A stretch of 64,000 nucleotides of DNA from Ecdyonurus torrentis. Its lineage: Eukaryota > Arthropoda > Insecta > Ephemeroptera > Heptageniidae. Below are positions 32,040-45,190 of this stretch, piece by piece (the first letter of the stretch is position 1; each line of letters begins with the position of its first letter). Location of the stretch: contig OX439131.1 of assembly GCA_949318235.1 (NCBI GenBank), forward strand, positions 48,088,422-48,152,421, in the 5' to 3' direction. The notes under the pieces were generated by a model. The model saw nothing but the letters and a program-made list of their open reading frames with translations. It ran no database searches and had not been told where the DNA came from. The position numbers and the translations under genes were made by a program.

Positions 32040-33825
32040 ATTTTTTTTTTTACACGTCAAAGACTATATTCTTCTGATTTCGCTGAAAATTATTTTGAAT
32101 GGCCAATATGAAGTGCGTACGTCATAATACTAATATCATTGTTACATTATTTTACCTTTTTCAAGAATTTAAGAACACTATATATAACTTGCATTTTATT
32201 CCAAGTACAATAATCTACTTGATTTTGTAAACCCTTTTAACTTATATAAAATGTTACTATATTGTACACATCAATAAAAAGTCATTCCATCCAGTCAGCC
32301 GTGGTACTTATTTATATTTGGTATGCACGCTCTAATTAAAGTTAATTAAGACACGAAGCCGTAAGATAACACCACCGCACTCCGCGATGTCCTACTTCGC
32401 CAACTTGCACCGATCGTCACCGGGCCACGATAGGGACAGGCATGTGCTAGTTACTACCCAAATGAAATCGACTAAACCACAAAGCTGATATCAATTTTGC
32501 CTGAACGGTTGCTGATAACCGCACATTGCTGATACCTGCAGGGTCCAGACACCCTCTATACGAACTTGCATCTGTGCAACTCCCAACCACACACTGCACT
32601 GGTTAGGAGTATTAGCATCACTACTGCATATAAGCTGCACAATCAATACACTTGAAAATGATCTTTGCCTATACCGCGCCGCCCGCGGTGCAACATTGAT
32701 TGAAATCACATGATCAGAACCTCTCGTGCACTCTCTCATTGCAGTCGAGATTGTCTCCGCGAGCTTTGGAGGTGAATTAATTGGCTTTGAAATTTGTTAA
32801 AACATAAAATATATAATATACCTATTTAACATACAAACATGTGGCATGTGGCTGACCTTTTTGTTCTTGCACTGCATTTTTAATTTAAATGTTTAAAACA
32901 TATATACAGCAAATATAATTTAACAAAATAAATTTATACACATAGAATTTTTTTCCCTTTCCAACATACATTAATTTTATTTTTACTTTAAATTGTAACG
33001 TAAAATTGCAGGTCAATTGACGTGCGATCAATGTTTGCACCGCGCACCACAGTAACGTAAGCTCTCGCTTCCTATTAAAGTAACAAAGCAAACCTGCAGT
33101 GGGTGCAGTTGATTTGAAACTAATAACTGATAAAAAAAGGGCAACGAATAACGTCTCACAAAGATCGATTAAATTTACTTGCGGAAGCTATAAACATAAT
33201 ATTTACGCCTTTAAAATAAAATTACGCAAAAAAATAAATAGCGCAGCATAAATTTAAACTTAAGAGAACCATTATTTAACATCGCAGCATCACATTTTGC
33301 ATTTGAGATGCAGAAAGACTGCTATATCTCATTGCTTTAATTTTCTAACTTCAATTACGCTATCGGGGTTTTTCTAAAATTTTAGAAAATGATTTTTTTT
33401 TTCGTACTTAAGAGATTGTTTAAGTTAGTAGGTGACCATCTGATAACTCGCAAACTATAGACTGTTGTGAATTTAAATATTAACAAAAGAAGATAATAAT
33501 AATAAAAAAAAAAAAAGCCACATCAAACATGTGAAAACACGATCAAATATTGAAGTTATTATAAAAGATTACATGCAAATGTAGAAATAAAGAATGTTCA
33601 CGGAAATATTGTGAAAATATAGTTTCTCTTTTAACGATTTCCGGTCTAAGTCGGCCACCTTCTATATTATTAGAGTCCGTGTATTAAAATACTGTGGTTT
33701 ATGGTACGATCGAGGCTATTTAATACTAAATTTTGAAACGATAATGGATTGCAGGGGAAAATTAAAAAAAATTAAAATAGTAATAACATTTAGTTTTAAT
33801 GTTGCTTCTTCTTTTTTTTATTTTT
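32040..33825 (-). repeat. Palindrome arm 1 (reverse)
   Basis: From ACACGTCAAAGACTATATTC to CATTTAGTTTTAATGTTGCT. It contains the GC-rich core (about 32335-32765). Lacks both small insertions seen in some forward arms. Confidence 0.9.
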
Positions 33826-35134
33826 TATTATTAACTAAAAAGAGTCAGTCATAAAAAAATGACACAAAAACAAAGTAGATTAGGAGTATTATAAAGAACC
33901 AATATGTAGTAATCATCGCAATTCGTTTTACACGTGATTTCATACTTTTATTGCATTTTTGCTTCAATATTAAAGAAAAAAACAACTTATTAATTAAAAT
34001 GTAAAAAAAAAAAATTGAGTATGTGTATGATGTTATATTTAATGCGCTTGGAGGCCATACTGTAGTAGTGAATAACATTGCTCAGCATAGGACAAACTTC
34101 ATTTTAGACAAATTTCTTTGGGAAATCAGTTAATCTTCTGTTATTGTTATTTTTCTTTCATATACTTGAAACACTTAATTCAACATATTTACAGCATCAA
34201 TTATTGCTCTCAAAAATAATGTTTTTTAAACTGGCAAGAAACATCAAAACACATCACGTCGGTAAAAAAAACCGCCGTTATTAATTATTTAATATCGCTT
34301 GTAATCATAACGAATGATTTCTCACTTTTATAGAAACCCGTTCGATATGATAACAAACGGTATTGTTCGTTTTGTAACGAATTCAAAACGAACAATATAG
34401 TTACACAATCGCTCGTTTTGTTGATATCGAAGAGTTTGTTGATTTGCGTTTCCAAAACGTACAATACCGCCCGTTATGATAAGTTACAGAATCGCTCCTC
34501 AGATATAACATTAAAAAAAATTGTTTTTAAAATTTCTTTAACAAAATTTATTCTTCATTTTTAGATCGAAATTGTATATAATTTTTTTTTTGTTTTTTTT
34601 TTTTTTTTATTTAATAATAAATAATACAATGTTTTTGTTTATTTGGTAATTTTATACGTTAAAACATTGAACAATTCAAGTACCGAAATATTTACAATCT
34701 TTTTGTTTATAATCAGGATTTAATTGTCTTGGTAAGGAATTATTATTATTTTTAATATTAAAGATGTTTGTTAGATTTTTTTTTTGTTTTTTTTTTTTGG
34801 AGCAAACGGAACAGGTTCACGAACATGTTAATTAATGTAATTCGTAAACCCTGTCTGTTCTCTGCTCCTAAAATGACGATCAAATTTGGTAATTCATATG
34901 GAATGCGTATTTTTTGGTGCAAGAGAACAGCTAGGGTTTACACATAACACTCTTATTATTATTATTTTTTGCAAGATGCGATATCTTGATAAAAACTAAA
35001 AGAAGTATCAATGTACAGGTAATTACGCAAAGGGTGTAATGTGCGTGTGATTCCTAAAAAAGGAAAAACTGTGTTTCAGACCGACATCTAGCGATTTCGG
35101 TCACTATTTATAAGTTGTTTTTTAAAAATGAAGC
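33826..35134 (+). repeat. Spacer S1 (inverted relative to S2-S4)
   Basis: Part (about 34020-34230) resembles the GGGTG-family TIR element of the PSMA4-like introns (GGAGGCCATACT, GCTCAGCATAGGACAAA). The rest includes an imperfect hairpin at 34798-34868 and T runs. Orientation is opposite to the three later S spacers. Confidence 0.85.
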
Positions 35135-37130
35135 AACATTAAAACTAAATGTTATTACTTTTATTTTTTTTAAATTTTCCCCTGCAATCCATTATCGTTT
35201 CAAATTTAGTATTAAATAGCCTCAATCTTACCATAAACCACAGTATTTTAATAACGTACTCTAAAAATATAGAAGGTGGCCGACTTAGACCGAAAATCGT
35301 TAAAACAGAAACTATATTTTCACAATAATTCTGTGTACATTCTTTATTTCTACATTTGCATGTAATCTTTTATAATAACTTCAATATTTGATCGTGTTTT
35401 CACATGTTTGATGTGGCTTTTTTTTTTATTATTATTATCTTCTTTTGTTAATATTTAAATTCACAACAGTCTATAGTTTGCGAGTTATCAGATGGTCACC
35501 TACTAACTTAAACAATCTCTTAAGTACGAAAAAAAAAATCATTTTCTAAAATTTTAGAAAAACCCCGATAGCATAATTGAAGGTAGAAAATTAAAGCAAT
35601 GAGATATAGCAGTCTTTCTGCATCTCAAATGCAAAATGTGATGCTGCGATGTTAAATAATGGTTCTCGTAAGTTTAAATTTATGCTGCGCTATTTATTTT
35701 TTTGCGTAATTTTATTTTAAAGGCGTAAATATTATGTTTATAGCTTTTGCAAGTAAATTTAATCGATCTTTGTGAGACGTTATTTGTTGCCCTTTTTTAT
35801 CAGTTATTAGTTTCAAATCAACTGCACCCACTGCAGGTTTGCTTTGTTACTTTAATATGAAGCGAGAAATTACGTTACTGCGGTGCGCGGTGCAAACATT
35901 GATCGCACGTCAATTGACCTGCAATTTTACGTTACAATTTAAAGTAAAAATAAAATTAATGTATGTTGGAAGGGGAAAAAAATTCTATGTGTATAAATTT
36001 ATTTTGTTAAATTATATTTGCTGTATATATGTTTTAAACATTTAAATTAAAAATGCAGTGCAAGAACAAAAAGGTCAGCCACATGCCACATGTTTGTATG
36101 TTAAATAGGTATATTATATATTTTATGTTTTAACAAATTTCAAAGCCAATTAATTCACCTCCAAAGCTCGCGGAGACAATCTCGACTGCAATGAGAGAGT
36201 GCACGAGAGGTTCTCATCATGTGATTTCAATCAATGTTGCACCGCGGGCGGCGCGGTATAGGCAAAGATCATTTTCAAGTGTATTGATTGTGCAGCTTAT
36301 ATGCAGTAGTGATGCTAATACTCCTAACCAGTGCAGTGTGTGGTTGGGAGTTGCACAGATGCAAGTTCGTATAGAGGGTGTCTGGACCCTGCAGGTATCA
36401 GCAATGTACGGTTATCAGCAACCGTTCAGGCAAAATTGATATCAGCTTTGTGGTTTAGTCGATTTCATTTGGGTAGTAACTAGCACATGCCTGTCCCTAT
36501 CGTGGCCCGGTGACGATCGGTGCAAGTTGGCGAAGTAGGACATCGCGGAGTGCGGTGGTGTTATCTTACGGCTTCGTGTCTTAATTAACTTTAATTAGAG
36601 CGTGCATACCAAATATAGATAAAAGTACCACGGCTGACTGGATGGAATGACTTTTTATTGATGTGTACAATATAGTAACATTTTATATAAGTTAAAAGGG
36701 TTTACAAAATCAAGTAGATTATTGTACTTGGAATAAAATGCAAGTTATAGTATTCTTAAATTCTTGAAAAAGGTAAAATAATGTAACAATGATATTAGTA
36801 TTATGACGTACGCACTTCATATTGGCCATTCAAAATAATTTTCAGCGAAATCAGAAGAATAAAGTCTTTGAAAGGGTTAGGCTTTCGTTTTACACCGTGT
36901 TATATAAGCAGTAAACTGACATTGAAAAGGAATTCGGCTCGACCGGGACTTTTGGAGTCTTTGGAGTCTTTGACGTGTAAAAAATAAATAAATAAATAAA
37001 TTTTTAAATTCTATATATTTTAGTAATTATTTGCAGCAAGAAACGGAATCTCTTTCTATTTTGTTTTATACATATTTAAACTTTGGGCCGCGCTGGGGCG
37101 ATTTCATGAGAAAGGGCCCACATACAAAGG
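35135..37130 (+). repeat. Palindrome arm 2 (forward)
   Basis: Contains the GC-rich core (about 36180-36605) and a ~100-bp insertion at 36871-36970 bounded by GTCTTTG repeats. Lacks the LINE-end insertion present in the other forward arms. Confidence 0.9.
36180..36605 (+). other. GC-rich core of the palindrome arm (unknown gene, pseudogene or RNA)
   Basis: This ~425-bp block stands out from its AT-rich surroundings and recurs in all eight arms (for example 32335-32760(-), 39700-40090(-), 43685-44105(+), 49630-50050(+), 55560-55985(+)). An 82-codon frame (MRECTRGS...QQPFRQN) is open in seven arms; in the arm at 51126-53030 it carries a 1-bp deletion (CTTTCC for CTTTGCC). A second frame holds cysteine-containing peptide (VQCVVGSCTD). 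No family recognised. Diverged relatives near 57710 and 59180-59340 contain length changes not divisible by three, which argues against coding. Confidence 0.5.
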
Positions 37131-37380
37131 GGAGATCCAGAAAGTACGAAAAAAACAACAACACAATTTAGAGCTAGAATTTACAGTTTTTAGTGATACG
37201 TTTAAATGGCTTTTTTTGTTTTTCATCATTTTTTAAAATCCTATTCGAGCAATATCATATTTATCTATATATTCAAGTTTTTGTTTATGTTAAAGTTGAC
37301 TCTTTATCTTGCTGCTGCTTAGAAGCCTGAGTGAATTTAAAATTTCTTGACCTATAGAAAAGGTCTTGATAATTATCTTT
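37131..37380. repeat. Spacer T1, left part
   Basis: AT-rich sequence shared with T2 and T3, interrupted at 37380 by a transposon. Confidence 0.8.
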
Positions 37381-38938
37381 CCCTAGTGGAAATGGAGTAT
37401 ACTTTTTATACTTTTTTTATGCTCATTTTATACTTTTAGTATACTCAAGGGTGAGTATACTATTATAAAAAAAGTATACTATTAGTATACTTTGATCATA
37501 CTTTTTATGATCTTATTGGTCATTTTAGTATACACTTGTATACAATTTTTATACTAGTATACTCACAAAAAGTATAAAATTTAAACTCATTTTATACTCA
37601 AAGTATACTCATTTTATACTTTTTTTATATTAATTTTAACTTAATTTTATGCTAATTTTGTACTCAAAGTATACTTTGAGTATACTTTTTTGATACTGTA
37701 GATTTATGCGCTGGCAATTAAAGTATATATTTTTTATACTTATTATATACTCTATTTATACTTATTGTATACTCATTTTATAATTACTTAATACTTTGAA
37801 TCCATACTATAAATATAGGTATATTATACTCTATTTATACTTATTGTATACTCATTTTATAATTCATAATACTTTTAATCAATATATATACTACAAATAT
37901 CACTAAATATAATATAAATCTCTACAATTAATTTACATACGAATTATTTAAAAACAAAATATTAACATTATTAAAAATTTATTGTACGGGAATCAAATAT
38001 AAAATTCAAATTTCAATGTATTTTTTTATCTCGATCTGACACCCGCTCGTTATCGACATACACACATTAACAATACAAATTTGGGTCATGCCAATTAATT
38101 GATTATTTTACCAATTAAAATATACCATGCAAACGTGCAAACATAAAGTGTACTCGCCAGAAAGTGCAACAAACTTTCGTCTTGAAGAATCAAAGAAATC
38201 AGTGTCGTCGCAAATCCAGTTCCATGTGTGCAATGAACACCGATGCTCCAGATGCCATGGCGATTTTTCATGAAAAAAAAGACAAGTTCTATTAGACTTA
38301 ATACATTAAATTAATGCTGGAACACTACTTTAATTATTGTTTACCTGGAAGGCTCCTTATTGAGAATATTCAAGCTTCTTTAGACACTTTTTATAAGACA
38401 TATTTTACGTAAAACTTTTAACACAAGAGCAATATGGCGACTAATGACGCTCATGAAGCGTCATATCTTAATGCGCGCTTAAAAAATTACAGTTTACAAT
38501 TAACGGTCATTTTTAAAATAAATTTATAAAATAAATATTCTGTATTGAATTTTTAGAATAATTCAGTTATGTCAATATGATACATATTTACATAATTAAT
38601 GAATTTTTAAGGAATTATTTTATATCGCGGAAGAAAAAAAAGTTCAGCTTGGAGTATACTTTTAGTATAAAATATTTATAATCGTGATTATAAAAAAAGT
38701 ATAAAATAAATATAATTAATTTATAATTTCCTGAATATTAAAAAAGCATAAAATGAGTATAAAAATAGCATTGAAAAAGTATACAATGAGTATAATAAAT
38801 TTATAATTTTTGAATACAAAATTAGTATAAAATGAGCATAAAATTAAGTCAAAATAAATATAAAAATTGTATACTTAAAAGATTATACTAACATGGGAGT
38901 ATACTTTTCATAAAAGTATACTCCCTTTTTTACAAGGG
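37381..38938. mobile_element. 1558-bp AGTATA-rich DNA transposon, exact ends
   Basis: The left end CCCTAGTGGAAATGGAGTAT and right end complement CCCTTGTAAAAAAGGGAGTA form ~26-bp imperfect TIRs. The sister spacers (near 44887 and 50832) show the empty site ATCTTTAGTAAAAATT, fixing the insertion and a TT duplication. The outer ~500 bp on both sides are crowded with AGTATA and GTATAC words in both orientations. No transposase was seen. Confidence 0.88.
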
Positions 38939-39235
38939 TTAGTAAAAATTATAGGTAAGAAAATTCGACTGTATCGCATTGTGTGTATACTATAATACTG
39001 ATATTCATTGTGAAGTTTGCGATATTGTGTTAATTAATAATAATAATAATAAATGGTTTTTATTACGAGGCCAAAAAGGGTACATAACCAGCACTTACAT
39101 GGTCCTCTGACTTATTCTTAACATAATTAGATAAAATGAAATTTATAGGAGTTTTAGTAGTTTGTTTTAACTTTTTGAATCGGGCAGACCTGATTTACAA
39201 ATTTCTCGAGCGGCAAGGGGGACTAGGCCTCCTAA
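38939..39235. repeat. Spacer T1, right part, with LINE-like 3' end
   Basis: On the minus strand it ends CCTCGTAATAAAAACCATTT followed by ATT repeats, which looks like a retroelement 3' end with a trinucleotide tail. The same occurs in T2 and T3. Confidence 0.6.
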
Positions 39236-41150
39236 ACCCCCCTTTATATGTGGGCCCTTTCTCATGAAATCGCCCCAGCGCGGCCCAGTTTAAATATGTA
39301 TAAAACAAAATAGAAAGAGATTCCGTTCCTCACTGCAAATAATTACTAAAATATATAGAATTTTAAAATTTATTTATTTATTTTTTTTACACGTACGTCA
39401 AAGACTATATTCTTCTGATTTCGCTGAAAATGATTTTGAATGGCCAATATGAAGTGCGTACGTCATAATACTAATATCATTGTTACATTATTTTACCTTT
39501 TTCAAGAATTTAAGAACACTATATATAACTTGCATTTTATTCCAAGTACAATAATCTACTTGATTTTGTAAACCCTTTTAACTTATATAAAATGTTACTA
39601 TATTGTACACATCAATAAAAAGTCATTCCATCCAGTCAGCCGTGGTACTTTTATCTATATTTGGTATGCACGCTCTAATTAAAGTTAATTAAGACACGAA
39701 GCCGTAAGATAACACCACCGCACTCCGCGATGTCCTACTTCGCCAACTTGCACCGATCGTCACCGGGCCACGATAGGGACAGGCATGTGCTAGTTACTAC
39801 CCAAATGAAATCGACTAAACCACAAAGCTGATATCAATTTTGCCTGTACGGTTGCTGATAACCGTACATTGCTGATACCTGCAGGGTCCAGACACCCTCT
39901 ATACGAACTTGCATCTGTGCAACTCCCAACCACACACTGCACTGGTTAGGAGTATTAGCATCACTACTGCATATAAGCTGCACAATCAATACACTTGAAA
40001 ATGATCTTTGCCTATACCGCGCCGCCCGCGGTGCAACATTGATTGAAATCACATGATCAGAACCTCTCGTGCACTCTCTCATTGCAGTCGAGATTGTCTC
40101 CGCGAGCTTTGGAGGTGAATTAATTGGCTTTGAAATTTGTTAAAACATAAAATATATAATATACCTATTTAACATACAAACATGTGGCATGTGGCTGACC
40201 TTTTTGTTCTTGCACTGCATTTTTAATTTAAATGTTTAAAACATATATACAGCAAATATAATTTAACAAAATAAATTTATACACATAGAATTTTTTTCCC
40301 CTTCCAACATACATTAATTTTATTTTTACTTTAAATTGTAACGTAAAATTGCAGGTCAATTGACGTGCGATCAATGTTTGCACCGCGCACTGCAGTAACG
40401 TAAGCTCTCGCTTCCTATTAAAGTAACAAAGCAAACCTGCAGTGGGTGCAGTTGATTTGAAACTAAAAACTGATAAAAAAGGGCAACAAATAACGTCTCA
40501 CAAAGATCGATTAAATTTACTTGCGGAAGCTATAAACATAATATTTACGCCTTTAAAATAAAATTACGCAAAAAAATAAATAGCGCAGCATAAATTTAAA
40601 CTTAAGAGAACCATTATTTAACATCGCAGCATCACATTTTGCATTTGAGATGCAGAAAGACTGCTATATCTCATTGCTTTAATTTTCTATCTTCAATTAC
40701 GCTATCGGGGCCCGGTTTTTCTAAAATTTTAGAAAATGATTTTTTTTTTTGTACTTAAAAGATTGTTTAAGTTAATAGGTGACCATCTGATAACTCGCAA
40801 ACTATAGACTGTTGTGAATTTAAATATTAACAAAAGAAGATAATAATAATAAAAAAAAAAAAAGCCACATCAAACATGTGAAAACACAATCAAATATTGA
40901 AGTTATTATAAAACATTACATGCAAATGTAGAAATAAAGAATGTACACAGAATTATTGTGAAAATATTATTTTCTCTTTTAACGATTTCTGGTCTAAGTC
41001 GGCCACCTTCTATATTTTTAGAGTACCTTAATAAAATACTGTGGTTTATGGTACGATTGAGGCTATTAAATACTATATTTTAAAACGATAATGGATTGCA
41101 GGGGAAAATTTAAAAAAAAATAAAAGTCACAACATTTAGTTTTATAGTTG
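39236..41150 (-). repeat. Palindrome arm 3 (reverse)
   Basis: Inverted copy of arm 2, starting at the complement of GGGCCCACATA. Lacks the two small insertions. Confidence 0.9.
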
Positions 41151-42475
41151 CTTCATTTTTAAAAAACAAATTATAAATAGTGACCGAAATCGCTAGATGT
41201 CGGTCGAAAACACATTTTTTCCTTTTTTAGGAATCACACGCACATTACACCCTTTGCGTATAATTACCTGTACATTGATACTTCTTTTTGTTTTTATCAA
41301 GATATCGCATCTTGCAAAAAATAATAATAATAAGAGTGTTATGTGTAAACCCTAGCTGTTTTCTTGCACCAAAATATACGCATTCCATATGAATTACCAA
41401 ATTTGATCGTCATTTTAGGAGCAGAGAACAGACAGGGTTTACGAACTACATTTATTAACATGTTCGTGAACCTGTTCCGTTTGCTCCAAAAAAAAAAAAA
41501 AAAAAAATTACAAACATCTTTAATATTAAAAATAATAATAATTCCTTACCAAGACAATTAAATCTTGATTATAAACAAAAAGATTGTAAATATTTCGTTA
41601 CTTGAATTGTTCAATGTTTTAACGTATAAAATTATCAAATAAACAAAAACATTGCATTATTTATTATTAAATATAAAAAAAAAAAAAATAGAAAATACAT
41701 CATACAATTTCGATCTAAAAATGAAGAATAAATTTTGTTAAAGAAATTTTAAAAACATTTTTTTTTAATGTTATATCTGAGGAGCGATTCTGTAACTTAT
41801 CATAACGGGCGGTATTGTACGTTTTGGAAACGCAAATCAACAAACTCTTCGATATCAACAAAACGAGCGATTGTGTAACTATTATACGTTTTGAATTCGT
41901 TACAAAACGAACAATACCGTTTGTATCATATCGAACGGGTTTCTATAAAAGTTAGAAATCATTCGTTATGATTACAAACGATAATAAATAATTAATAACG
42001 GCGTTTTTTTTTAACCGACGTGATGTGTTTTGATGTTTCTTGCCAGTTTAAAAAACATTATTTTTGAGAGCATTAATTGATGCTGTAAATATGTTGAATT
42101 AAGTGTCTCAAGTATATATATAAAAGAAAAATAACAATAACAAAAAATTAATTGATTTCCCAAAGAAATTTGTCTAAAATGAAGTTTGTCCTATGCTGAG
42201 CAATGTTATTCACTACTACAGTATGGCCTCCAAGCGCATTAAATATAACATAATATACACATACTCAATTTTTTTTTTACATTTTAATTAATAAGTTTTT
42301 TTTTTCTTTAATATTGAAGCAAAAATGCAATAAAAGTATGAAATCACGTGTAAAACGAATTGCGATGATTACTAAATATATTGGTTCTTTATAATACTCC
42401 TAATCTACTTTGTTTTTGTGTCATTTTTTTATGACTGACTCTTTTTAGTTAATAATAAAAAAAAATTAATAAAAA
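41151..42475 (-). repeat. Spacer S2
   Basis: Reverse complement of S1, for example GTGTAAACCCTAGCTGTT at 41343 against AACAGCTAGGGTTTACAC at 34927. Confidence 0.88.
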
Positions 42476-44640
42476 AAAAAAATGAAGCAACATTAAAACT
42501 AAATGTTATTACTATTATTATTTTTTTCCCCTGCAATCCATTATCGTTTCAAATTTAGTATTAAATAGCCTCGATCGTACCATAAACCACAGTATTTTAA
42601 TACACGTACTCTAAAAATATAGAAGGTGGCCGACTTAGACCGGAAATCGTTAAAAGAGAAACTATATTTTCACAATAATTCTGTGTAGGTACATTCTTTA
42701 TTTAAATAATAAAAAATAAATAAATAATGAATAATATAGTCTTTATTGTTCAAACAACAAATTAGCAGCAGATGAAATATACTTAATAAATTATTAAAAA
42801 TTCAACAAAAGGCGCAGTCAGGACAATGAGTCCTATCAACTGAACCGGACTTTCTACATTTGCATGTAATCTTTTATAATAACTTCAATATTTGATCGTG
42901 TTTTCACATGTTTGATGTAGCTATTATTTTTTTTTTTTTTAACTTCTTTTGTTAATATTTAAATTCACAACAGTTTATAGTTTGCGAGTTATCAGATGGT
43001 CACCTACTAATCTAAACAATCTTTTAAGTACGAAAAAAAAAATCATTTTCTAAAATTTTAGAAAAACCCCGATAGCGTAATTGAAGATAGAAAATTAAAG
43101 CAATGAGATATAGCAGTCTTTCTGCATCTCAAATGCAAAATGTGATGCTGCGATGTTAAATAATGGTTCTCTTAAGTTTAAATTTATGCTGCGCTATTTA
43201 TTTTTTTGCGTAATTTTATTTTAAAGGCGTAAATATTATGTTTATAGCTTTTGCAAGTAAATTTAATCGATCTTTGTGAGACGTTATTTGTTGCCCTTTT
43301 TTATCAGTTATTAGTTTCAAATCAACTGCACCCACTGCAGGTTTGCTTTGTTACTTTAATATGAAGCGAGAAATTACGTTACTGCGGTGCGCGGTGCAAA
43401 CATTGATCGCACGTCAATTGACCTGCAATTTTACGTTACAATTTAAAGTAAAAATAAAATTAATGTATGTTGGAAGGGGAAAAAAATTCTATGTGTATAA
43501 ATTTATTTTGTTAAATTATATTTGCTGTATATATGTTTTAAACATTTAAATTAAAAATGCAGTGCAAGAACAAAAAGGTCAGCCACATGCCACATGTTTG
43601 TATGTTAAATAGGTATATTATATATTTTATGTTTTAACAAATTTCAAAGCCAATTAATTCACCTCCAAAGCTCGCGGAGACAATCTCGACTGCAATGAGA
43701 GAGTGCACGAGAGGTTCTCATCATGTGATTTCAATCAATGTTGCACCGCGGGCGGCGCGGTATAGGCAAAGATCATTTTCAAGTGTATTGATTGTGCAGC
43801 TTATATGCAGTAGTGATGCTAATACTCCTAACCAGTGCAGTGTGTGGTTGGGAGTTGCACAGATGCAAGTTCGTATAGAGGGTGTCTGGACCCTGCAGGT
43901 ATCAGCAATGTGCGGTTATCAGCAACCGTTCAGGCAAAATTGATATCAGCTTTGTGGTTTAGTCGATTTCATTTGGGTAGTAACTAGCACATGCCTGTCC
44001 CTATCGTGGCCCGGTGACGATCGGTGCAAGTTGGCGAAGTAGGACATCGCGGAGTGCGGTGGTGTTATCTTACGGCTTCGTGTCTTAATTAACTTTAATT
44101 AGAGCGTGCATACCAAATATAGATAAAAGTACCACGGCTGACTGGATGGAATGACTTTTTATTGATGTGTACAATATAGTAACATTTTATATAAGTTAAA
44201 AGGGTTTACAAAATCAAGTAGATTATTGTACTTGGAATAAAATGCAAGTTATATATAGTTTTCTTAAATTCTTGAAAAAGGTAAAATAATGTAACAATGA
44301 TATTAGTATTATGACGTACGCACTTCATATTGGCCATTCAAAATAATTTTCAGCGAAATCAGAAGAATAAAGTCTTTGAAAGGGTTAGGCTTTCGTTTTA
44401 CACCGTGTTATATAAGCAGTAAACTGACATTGAAAAGGAATTCGGCTCGACCGGGACTTTTGGAGTCTTTGGAGTCTTTGACGTGTAAAAAATAAATAAA
44501 TAAATAAATTTTTAAATTCTATATATTTTAGTAATTATTTGCAGCAAGAAACGGAATCTCTTTCTATTTTGTTTTATACATATTTAAACTTTGGGCCGCG
44601 CTGGGGCGATTTCATGAGAAAGGGCCCACATACAAAGGGG
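42476..44640 (+). repeat. Palindrome arm 4 (forward), with two insertions
   Basis: Carries a ~147-bp insertion at 42704-42850 and the ~100-bp GTCTTTG-bounded insertion near 44380-44478. Confidence 0.9.
42704..42850 (-). mobile_element. Retroelement 3'-end insertion in forward arms
   Basis: On the minus strand it reads ...CAATAAAGACTATATTATTC and ends in a TTTA-rich tail, the look of a LINE or SINE 3' end. Also present at about 48654-48802 and 54580-54725. Absent from the first forward arm and from every reverse arm, whose empty site is CTTTATTTCTACATTTGC. Confidence 0.75.
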
Positions 44641-45190
44641 AGATCCAGAAAGTACGAAAAAAACAACAACACAATTTAGAGCTAGAATTTACAGTTTTTA
44701 GTGATACGTTTAAATGGCTTTTTTTGTTTTTCATCATTTTTTAAATTCCTATTCGAGCAACATCATATTTATCTATATATTCAAGTTTTTGTTTATGTTA
44801 AAGTTGACTCTTTATCTTGCTGCTGCTTAGAAGCCTGAGTGAATTTAAAATTTCTTGACCTATAGAAAAGGTCTTGATAATTATCTTTAGTAAAAATTAT
44901 AGGTAAGAAAATTCGACTGTATCGCATTGTGTGTATACGTATAATACTGATATTCATTGTGAAGTTTGCGATATTGTGTTAATTAATAATAATAATAATA
45001 AATGGTTTTTATTACGAGGCCAAAAAGGGTACATAACCAGCACTTACATGGTCCTCTGACTTATTCTTAACATAATTAGATAAAATGAAATTTATAGGAG
45101 TTTTAGTAGTTTGTTTTAACTTTTTGAATCGGGCAGACCTGATTTACAAATTTCTCGAGCGGCAAGGGGGACTAGGCCTCCTAAACCCCC
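44641..45190. repeat. Spacer T2
   Basis: Uninterrupted version of T1; contains the empty site near 44887 and the LINE-like end near 44985-45050. Confidence 0.85.

Noticed and set aside
36180..36605. Spliceosomal snRNA or other known structural RNA in the palindrome core
   Set aside because: Compared by eye with U1, U2 and U4 landmarks; none of their conserved boxes are present.
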